Assembly: GCA_003695455.1 (NCBI GenBank) | Contig: RFJF01000911.1 | Coordinates: forward strand, 1-8,154 | DNA: 8,154 nt | Origin: Chloroflexota bacterium | Lineage (GTDB): Bacteria; Chloroflexota; Anaerolineae; 4572-78; J111 | Reading direction: 5' to 3' | In this document: positions 1 through 5,210 of the stretch, one piece after another | Numbering within the stretch: position 1 is the first letter of the stretch | Layout of the letters: each line of letters starts with the position of its first letter | The notes under the pieces: model-generated | Databases searched by the model: none | Told to the model about the DNA's origin: nothing | The model's input: the letters and a program-made list of their open reading frames with translations, nothing else | Position numbers and translations under genes: made by a program

Positions 1-116
1 AGGTTCTTTGGCGCGGCTGGCGCCGTTTGTTCGACATTACTCAATCTTGGCTAATTTTTAACACCTCCTAACTTTCCCTCTTTATGGGTAAAGATAAGCT
101 CCAACGGCGGAGGGTG

Positions 117-122
117 AAAGGA
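117..122 (+). promoter_or_regulatory. Ribosome binding site that decides the first gene's start
   Basis: AAAGGA lies 9 bases before the ATG at 132. The longer in-frame ATG at 84 is preceded only by pyrimidine-rich sequence (CACCTCC then CTTTCCCTC), with no purine-rich site. This favours initiation at 132. An in-frame GTG at 114 is too close to the GGCGGAG run to use it well. Confidence 0.55.
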
Positions 123-131
123 ATATGGGTC

Positions 132-1532
132 ATGCCTTCAAGCGAATTGCAGGAAAAACTTGAAAATTTGGACCAGTTAATTTCTCTGCATGAAAGACGG
201 CTTCAACTTCTTAAAGAACAACAGGCGCGGCAAGGGTACGATACCCCTGCTCATGTGGTGATTGAAATTGAAGACATCGAAGCGGCCCTTGGAGAATTGC
301 GTGCAGAAAGGCAATCGTTGGATGAGCCTGCAACTGAAACCGGAGTACAGGCAGGCCGGGTTTTTATCACAGTTGATCAAGACATCAGAACCACCAACAT
401 AGAGCCGGCGATCAGAGCATTTGCGGCAGTTATGGGAATTGCTCCCTCTCAGGTTGAAGTAAAATCGCTCAAAGCGCACAGCGTCTTGTTTGAGTTGCTT
501 GTACCCGAAGATGCAATCAAAAACCTTTTATTCCGGCTGGATATAAATAGCGCCTTGTTGCGCGTATTGAAAATAACCAATGTTGTCCTTGAAATCAGAC
601 CGCAGGAATTTGAGGAATGGGAAAATGAAGACGGCAAGTTCTACAAAGTCAGGGCAAGCATCCATGACATAGAGCCGGTTACACTGATTCCTGTAGAATC
701 TGATTCACCCAAAAAGCCGGGTGAATCTGGCCTGGACCCGGTTTCACCAGGTGCGGGTAAAATAGAGTCAACCGGGCATAAACCTCCAGATTCCACCGAG
801 CCGTCAGGCTGCCGATTTCCTTTGTGGGAAATTTTGTTGGTAATTCTGCTGTTTATAGCTTGTATTTTGTTGGCTTTGCTGGTTAGCGGGGTTTCGCTGG
901 AGGCGTTGGAACCCATTTTTGAGCAAATTGGACTCACTGTGGGTGTGGTAGAGCCGGATACATCTTCCGGGTTGTGGGTCAAATCAAATCCCGGTATGGT
1001 GCTGCAAATTGTGCCGCAATCCGGTGAACAAACGCCCGTTCGATATGTGCTGCATCAAGAGCAACATGTGCCTTTATCACATGCGGGTTTGTCTACAGTG
1101 ATTTCATCAAATCCGGCCCGCCAACAAGCTTTTATCAAAGATTTGTATCTTGAAGTGAACCGGCCTGTTCAATTGAACAGCACACATCTGAGTCCCGTTT
1201 TTCTGGAATCAATAAATATTTCTGTGAACGGGCAGCCCGTTGGCGAACAGGCCGGGTCCTTTCCAAATAGGTTGCTGGATGTCAGAGTTTGCCGGTATCG
1301 GTGGCAGCCGGTAGATGAAACAACCAACAACCTGTTGTGCGAAGCCAATGGTCAACGTGCACTTCTTTCAACATCGGGAGAAAACCGCGCCAATCAAAAA
1401 CTTACGTTGATTGTCACCGGCCGCATGCCCGGAGTTTATCAGCTAACGGTTACGGCAAAAAACCGCGAAAACAATACCAGCACTCTTGATTACACCATCC
1501 ATGTGACAGAGAAGCCAAATGAACGTTTCTGA
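132..1532 (+). CDS. Single-pass membrane protein with coiled-coil, small alpha/beta domain and beta-rich outer domain; function unknown
   Basis: I do not recognise a named family for the whole protein (466 aa from the ATG at 132; 482 aa if the ATG at 84 is used). Residues 5-63 form a charged heptad-like coiled coil, broken by a GYDTPAHVVIEIEDIEAAL segment (35-53). Similar segments recur in Chloroflexota and cyanobacterial TIR, CHAT and STAND-type proteins (recollection, not searched). Residues 76-156 look like a small alpha/beta module: a strand VFITVD, a helix ending at VMGI, a strand VEVKSLKAHSVLFELLVP, a helix AIKNLL and a final strand. A Ser/Pro/Gly-rich linker follows. One transmembrane helix spans about 232-251 (WEILLVILLFIACILLALLV). 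Residues 253-466 are beta-rich, with Cys387 and Cys403 and an Ig-like ending (GVYQLTVTAKNR). There is no signal peptide, so the N-terminus is probably cytoplasmic and the C-terminal domain outside. The 3' end overlaps queA by 14 bases. No catalytic motif is visible. An adaptor or sensor role is inference. Confidence 0.85.
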   Translation: MPSSELQEKLENLDQLISLHERRLQLLKEQQARQGYDTPAHVVIEIEDIEAALGELRAERQSLDEPATETGVQAGRVFITVDQDIRTTNIEPAIRAFAAVMGIAPSQVEVKSLKAHSVLFELLVPEDAIKNLLFRLDINSALLRVLKITNVVLEIRPQEFEEWENEDGKFYKVRASIHDIEPVTLIPVESDSPKKPGESGLDPVSPGAGKIESTGHKPPDSTEPSGCRFPLWEILLVILLFIACILLALLVSGVSLEALEPIFEQIGLTVGVVEPDTSSGLWVKSNPGMVLQIVPQSGEQTPVRYVLHQEQHVPLSHAGLSTVISSNPARQQAFIKDLYLEVNRPVQLNSTHLSPVFLESINISVNGQPVGEQAGSFPNRLLDVRVCRYRWQPVDETTNNLLCEANGQRALLSTSGENRANQKLTLIVTGRMPGVYQLTVTAKNRENNTSTLDYTIHVTEKPNERF

Positions 1533-2616
1533 ATTTGATTACCCGCTCCCCCCGGAATTGATTGCCCAAACTCCGGTTGAGCCGCGCCACGCCAGCCGGT
1601 TGATGGTGGTTAACCGCGCTACGGGGCAAATCAGCCACCACCGTTTTTCTGAGGTGGTGGATTTTTTTCGCGCCGGCGATATTCTGGTAGCCAATGACAG
1701 CCGGGTTATTCCGGCCCGGTTATTTGGCAAAAAAGCCAGCGGCGGAAAGGTCGAAATTTTACTGCTCAAAGCCCGCGATGCCCGCCGCTGGGAGGCGCTG
1801 GTGGGCGGCAAGCGGTTGAAACCCGGTCTGAAAATTACAATTACCAATGAACAATTAGCAATGAACAAAAAGGCCAGGCCGGAAGTCGAGCTGACAATTG
1901 TGGAAGATTTGGGCGAAGCACGGCGGCTGGTGGAATTTGCCGAACCGCCCGCGCTGGACGAGCTGGGCCAGATGCCCCTGCCGCCCTACATTCACACCCC
2001 GCTGGCGGACGGCGAGCGTTACCAGACGGTGTTCAGCCGGTGGGATGGCTCCGCCGCCGCGCCCACCGCCGGGCTGCACTTTTCGGCGGAGGTGCTGCTG
2101 GCCCTGCGCGAGCGGGGCGTGCAACTGGACACCGTGACCCTGCACATCGGGCTGGATACGTTCAAGCCGGTTACGGCGGCGCGGGTGGAGGAGCACGTCA
2201 TTCACCGTGAAACCGTGCGGCTCACCGCCGACACGGCGCGGCGCATCAACCAGACCAAACTGGCCGGCGGGCGGCTGATTGCCGTGGGTACTACCTCGAT
2301 GCGCACGCTGGAGACGGCGGCGCTGCGCAGTGCGGGCGTAGACGGCTCGCTGCGGCAGGCCAGCACATTTGACCCCGGCCTCTGCCCGTGGAAGCCGGTT
2401 GCCGCGGTTGACGAAGAAACCGACTTGTTCATTTACCCCGGCTTCACGTTCAGGGCGGTGGATGTGCTGCTGACCAATTTTCACCTGCCCAAAAGCAGCC
2501 TGTTGATGCTGGTCAGCGCTTTTGCCGGGCCGGAACTCATCAAAGAAGCGTACCGGATTGCCATCGCCGAACGGTACCGTTTTTTCTCGTTTGGCGATGC
2601 AATGTTGATTGTGTGA
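1519..2616 (+). CDS. queA: S-adenosylmethionine:tRNA ribosyltransferase-isomerase QueA
   Basis: QueA transfers and isomerises the ribosyl part of S-adenosylmethionine onto 7-aminomethyl-7-deazaguanine at tRNA position 34, giving epoxyqueuosine. It acts in the cytoplasm after Tgt. Family signatures are clear along the 365 aa: FDYPLPPELIAQTP at the N-terminus, NDSRVIPARLFG, AAPTAGLHFS (180-189), HIGLDTFKPV (209-218), VGTTSMRTLE (256-265) and NFHLPKSSLLMLVSAFAG from residue 320. The length is slightly above the usual 340-360. The excess fits a short insert, NEQLAMNKKARPE, after residue 110, coded by an AT-rich heptamer run at 1838-1872. The ATG lies inside the end of the preceding membrane-protein gene, with only a weak AGAGAAG upstream, so translation may be coupled. 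No tgt or queG is in the window. The reading frame is intact and the conserved motifs are present, so the enzyme is probably active. Confidence 0.97.
   Translation: MNVSEFDYPLPPELIAQTPVEPRHASRLMVVNRATGQISHHRFSEVVDFFRAGDILVANDSRVIPARLFGKKASGGKVEILLLKARDARRWEALVGGKRLKPGLKITITNEQLAMNKKARPEVELTIVEDLGEARRLVEFAEPPALDELGQMPLPPYIHTPLADGERYQTVFSRWDGSAAAPTAGLHFSAEVLLALRERGVQLDTVTLHIGLDTFKPVTAARVEEHVIHRETVRLTADTARRINQTKLAGGRLIAVGTTSMRTLETAALRSAGVDGSLRQASTFDPGLCPWKPVAAVDEETDLFIYPGFTFRAVDVLLTNFHLPKSSLLMLVSAFAGPELIKEAYRIAIAERYRFFSFGDAMLIV
1838..1872 (+). repeat. AT-rich heptamer tandem repeat inside queA
   Basis: Five consecutive 7-base units are readable: CAATTAC, CAATGAA, CAATTAG, CAATGAA and a decayed CAAAAAG. 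The run encodes part of a segment, ITNEQLAMNKKA, that is not conserved in QueA. Heptamer repeats of this general kind, and their NNEQL-type translations, are familiar as dispersed intergenic repeats in cyanobacteria and other bacteria. Finding one in frame inside a conserved gene suggests insertion or expansion at a tolerant loop. Confidence 0.7.
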
Positions 2617-2623
2617 GGGGGGA
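2616..2623 (+). promoter_or_regulatory. Ribosome binding site supporting the GTG start of the RidA-family gene
   Basis: AGGGGGGA overlaps the queA stop codon and ends two bases before the GTG at 2626. It is the only purine-rich site near the conserved N-terminus. No in-frame ATG occurs before residue 79, which is deep inside the domain, so the GTG start is well supported. Confidence 0.65.
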
Positions 2624-2625
2624 CT

Positions 2626-3018
2626 GTGACCGAACGGCAGAATTTTTCAAGCGGCACGCCGTGGGAGCCGGTGGCCGGTTACTCGCGGGCGGTGCGGGTG
2701 GGCGGTGTGATTCACGTTAGCGGCACCACCGCCACCGACGCGCAGGGCCGGGTTGTGGCCCCTGGCGACGCCTACGCCCAGACCGTGCAAACCCTGCGCA
2801 ACATCGAGTCGGCGCTGGTGCGGGCCGGGGCCTCGCTGGCGGATGTGGTGCGCACCCGGATGTACGTGACCAACATTGACCGCTGGGAGGACGTGGCTCG
2901 CGCTCACGGCGAATTTTTTGGCGAAATCCGCCCGGCCACCACGATGGTGGAGGTCAGTCGCCTGATTGAGCCGGATATGCTGGTTGAAATCGAGGCGGAA
3001 GCGATTATTCGTTTTTAA
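2626..3018 (+). CDS. RidA (YjgF/YER057c/UK114) family protein, non-canonical subgroup
   Basis: The 130 aa match the whole small RidA domain: [13 protein letters not shown] (26-38), a Q-x-x-x-x-L-x-N-I helix (52-60), [11 protein letters not shown] (72-82) and [19 protein letters not shown] (108-126). Canonical RidA is a trimeric cytosolic deaminase that hydrolyses reactive enamine/imine intermediates formed by PLP enzymes. In E. coli RidA the substrate-carboxylate arginine sits in PARS (Arg105); here the matching segment is PATT (103-106), so Thr replaces it. The glutamate matching E. coli Glu120 is kept (Glu121). This points to one of the Rid subgroups lacking the arginine, for which 2-iminobutanoate/2-iminopropanoate deaminase activity should not be assumed. 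The gene starts 9 bases after queA, and its 3' end overlaps the convergent permease gene by 14 bases. Confidence 0.93.
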   Translation: MTERQNFSSGTPWEPVAGYSRAVRVGGVIHVSGTTATDAQGRVVAPGDAYAQTVQTLRNIESALVRAGASLADVVRTRMYVTNIDRWEDVARAHGEFFGEIRPATTMVEVSRLIEPDMLVEIEAEAIIRF

Positions 3019-4069
3019 TCCAGGGGTCCAGCGCGTCGCGCAGGCCATCGCCGATGAGGTAGATGGCCAGCGTGGTCAGGAAAATGAAGATGCCGGGGGT
3101 CAGCACCAGCCACGGCGCTTTGGTAAAACTGCCCAGCGAGCCGCTCATCATGTTGCCCCAACTGGCGTTGGGCGGCCCAATACCCACGCCCAAAAAGCTC
3201 AACCCCGCTTCGGCAATGATGGCGCTGGCGATGTCAAAAATTGCTACCACAATAATAATGGATGATACGTTGGGTAGCATGTGGCGGAACATCAGCCGCC
3301 AGATGGATGCGCCCATGGCCCGGCTGGCCAAAATGTATTCCCGCTCACGGATAGAGAACAACTGCCCCCGCAGCAGGCGCGAAACGCCCATCCAGCCAAA
3401 AATGCCCAGCAAAAATGACAACCCCTCCGGGCTGCGGAATACGGGGAATGTGCCGGCCAGAATGATGAGCAGAAAGAGCAGCGGAATACTGCTGAGCGTC
3501 ATGATGATGGCGTTGACCACGTCATCCACCCAGGTGGCCGCGTAGTAACCGCTGATCAGCCCCATAAAAACGCCCAGTGTCATCGAAACCGCGGCCACGT
3601 ACGCCCCAATCCGCAGAGAAATTCGCCCGCCGTACAATCCGCGAGTCAGCACATCGCGGCCGGCGTCATCCGTGCCCAGCCAGTGACACTCACCGGGGGC
3701 GGCGGCAAAACATTCGCGCAGGCCGGCGGCAGAACTGGAAAAGATGCCGCCCCACAGCGACCACTCGCAGCCGCCGCGCTGGCAGGTGGTGGCAAATTCC
3801 TGAAACATCGGCCAGCTTTCGGTGGCCCATGTGGGTGGTTTGTTGCGTATCCGCAGGTTGGTGTCTGTGGGGTCAAAGCCCAGTATGTTTTCGGCAATCC
3901 AGGGGGCGGCCAGGGTGATGGCAACCATAAAAATGCCCAGCCCAATGGCCGCCAGCGTAATTCTGTCGCGCAGCAACTTGCGGCGAACCGCGCCCCAGTA
4001 AGTGAGTTCTTTTACCTGGGCCTGAGCCTTGATTTTCTGTTGCGGCAGCGTGAGTGATTGTTCAGCCAT
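3005..4069 (-). CDS. ABC transporter permease, DppC/OppC type (peptide/nickel family)
   Basis: This is the second membrane subunit of a binding-protein-dependent importer, probably for oligo- or dipeptides. The 354 aa show a first transmembrane helix at about 37-57 and a long outer loop, then [12 protein letters not shown] (129-140), the hallmark of DppC-type permeases. Further helices follow, with the cytoplasmic EAA loop at about 248-267 (SRAMGASIW...RHMLPN) that contacts the ATPase. [17 protein letters not shown] (291-307) and [10 protein letters not shown] (340-349) complete the family pattern. The loop between DPTDTNLR and HWLGTD is about 50 residues longer than I would expect for the family and holds four cysteines (96, 101, 120, 128), which could form disulfides outside the cell. 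The gene starts 23 bases after the DppB-type gene; no clear Shine-Dalgarno is visible. No ATPase gene follows, because the next gene is convergent. Confidence 0.95.
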   Translation of the reverse strand: MAEQSLTLPQQKIKAQAQVKELTYWGAVRRKLLRDRITLAAIGLGIFMVAITLAAPWIAENILGFDPTDTNLRIRNKPPTWATESWPMFQEFATTCQRGGCEWSLWGGIFSSSAAGLRECFAAAPGECHWLGTDDAGRDVLTRGLYGGRISLRIGAYVAAVSMTLGVFMGLISGYYAATWVDDVVNAIIMTLSSIPLLFLLIILAGTFPVFRSPEGLSFLLGIFGWMGVSRLLRGQLFSIREREYILASRAMGASIWRLMFRHMLPNVSSIIIVVAIFDIASAIIAEAGLSFLGVGIGPPNASWGNMMSGSLGSFTKAPWLVLTPGIFIFLTTLAIYLIGDGLRDALDPWIKNE

Positions 4070-4092
4070 TGGGTTTTAGTTCGAAAAAGTTG

Positions 4093-5130
4093 CTACTTCA
4101 CAATATCGTACTTGACGCGCGGGTCCACAAAACTGTACAGAATGTCAACCATCAGCACGCCCAGCACGCCCAAAAATGAGCCGATGACAAACAGGGCCAT
4201 CATCACCGGAAAATCGCGGGCGTTGACGGCGGTGATGAACAGACGGCCCATGCCGGGCCAGGAAAAGACGGTTTCAAACAACACCGAACCGGACAGCGCC
4301 AGCAGAAAAATGCCGCTGAGTCCGGTGACAAAGGGCATAATGGCGTTGCGCAGCACGTGCCGCCACACCACCAGCCGTTCGGTGAGACCTTTGGCGCGGG
4401 CGGTGCGCACGTAATCCTGGTTGAGTACCTCAAGCATTTCAAAGCGCAAAATGCGTGAGAAGCCAATCCAGCCGCCGATGGCGCCTACCGTGGCCGGCAA
4501 AATCAGGTGGTGCAGCCGGTCCAGCAGCGAGCCATCGCCGACGGTGTACATACCGCTGAGCGGCACCAGTCCCAAATATCCCCCCAAAAAGATGAGCAGC
4601 AACAGCCCCAGCCACCAGTGCGGCACCGTGTTGACCAGTACCGTGCTGACCCGGATGAAGTGGTCGGCAAACTTGCCGCGATGGAGCGCGGCGTAAACGC
4701 CCAGCGGCACGCCGCCCAGCACGCTCAAAATGAGGCTGGCAAAGGCCAGGGTAAAGGTGGCGGGCACGCGCTCAAGAATCACGTCAATGGCCGGCTGGCC
4801 TTTAAAAAAGAACGAACGCCCAAAATCCAGGCGGATGATGCCACGCCCGCAGCGGTCCGGGTTGTTGAGGCAGCGGCCGCTGCGCCAGGTTTCGTTGGCG
4901 GGGGGCCAATCTTCGCCGGCCAACCAGGTGATGTATTGCACCGGCACCGGCCTGTCCAGCCCGTAAATACGGTTGAGCCGGTTGAAGTCGGCGCTGGTTG
5001 AAGTGGGGTCGTCATCCAGAAACTGAATGGGACCGCCGGGCGCCAACTGGTACACGGTAAAAGCTATCAGCGTGGCCAGCCAGACCAGAAAAAAAGATTG
5101 AATTGCGCGGCGAACAATGTAGCGGGTCAT
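4093..5130 (-). CDS. ABC transporter permease, DppB/OppB type (peptide/nickel family)
   Basis: This is the first membrane subunit of the importer; it pairs with the DppC-type protein to form the channel. The 345 aa begin with a typical MTRYIVRRAIQSFFLVWLAT helix and then a LAPGGP motif (29-34). The outer region includes RIYGLDRPVPVQYITWL (54-70) and LDFGRSF (101-107). The cytoplasmic EAA loop is at about 239-266 (DYVRTARAKGL...HVLRNAIMP). FSWPGMGRLF (289-298) and a terminal VDPRVKYD (335-342) are conserved family endings. Between ITWL and LDFGRS there is an inserted stretch with Cys87 and Cys94 (SGRCLNNPDRCGRG), matching in location the cysteine-bearing loop of its partner. The upstream intergenic stretch holds a strong hairpin and no obvious ribosome binding site. 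Peptide as substrate is inferred from family only; nickel or sugar oligomers are possible. Confidence 0.95.
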   Translation of the reverse strand: MTRYIVRRAIQSFFLVWLATLIAFTVYQLAPGGPIQFLDDDPTSTSADFNRLNRIYGLDRPVPVQYITWLAGEDWPPANETWRSGRCLNNPDRCGRGIIRLDFGRSFFFKGQPAIDVILERVPATFTLAFASLILSVLGGVPLGVYAALHRGKFADHFIRVSTVLVNTVPHWWLGLLLLIFLGGYLGLVPLSGMYTVGDGSLLDRLHHLILPATVGAIGGWIGFSRILRFEMLEVLNQDYVRTARAKGLTERLVVWRHVLRNAIMPFVTGLSGIFLLALSGSVLFETVFSWPGMGRLFITAVNARDFPVMMALFVIGSFLGVLGVLMVDILYSFVDPRVKYDIVK

Positions 5131-5159
5131 GTTGATTTAAGATTTACACTTGAACGGTG

Positions 5160-5193
5160 TTCAACGTGCCGGCAAAACTGCCGGCACGTTGAA
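5160..5193 (-). promoter_or_regulatory. Perfect 15-bp stem-loop between lipoprotein and permease genes
   Basis: TTCAACGTGCCGGCA (5160-5174) and its exact reverse complement (5179-5193) flank a four-base loop. It begins 18 bases beyond the lipoprotein gene's stop. Neither strand has a T-tract after the stem, so it does not look like a standard intrinsic terminator. In importer operons such a hairpin often protects the 3' end of the abundant binding-protein mRNA or lowers read-through into the permease genes (established for systems such as E. coli malE-malF). That role here is inference. Confidence 0.8.
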
Positions 5194-5210
5194 TGGCACT
5201 GCTTGCGGCG

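Noticed and set aside
10..24. GGCGC/GCGCC inverted repeat that might end an upstream gene
   Set aside because: The stem is only 5 bp with a 5-base loop and no true T-tract, and the upstream gene is not visible.
31..57. TCGACA ... TAATTT as a promoter for the first gene
   Set aside because: The -35-like box is good but the spacing is only 15 bases and the -10-like box is poor, so I cannot support it.
84..131. N-terminal extension of the first gene to the ATG at 84
   Set aside because: No purine-rich site precedes 84, whereas AAAGGA sits 9 bases before the ATG at 132. The extra 16 residues are basic and do not add to the coiled coil. The longer start remains possible.
1855..2484. 209-codon open frame on the minus strand inside queA
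   Set aside because: It is fully antisense to a strongly conserved gene, in GC-rich sequence that suppresses stop codons, and its protein is Arg/Gly/His-rich without a recognisable domain.
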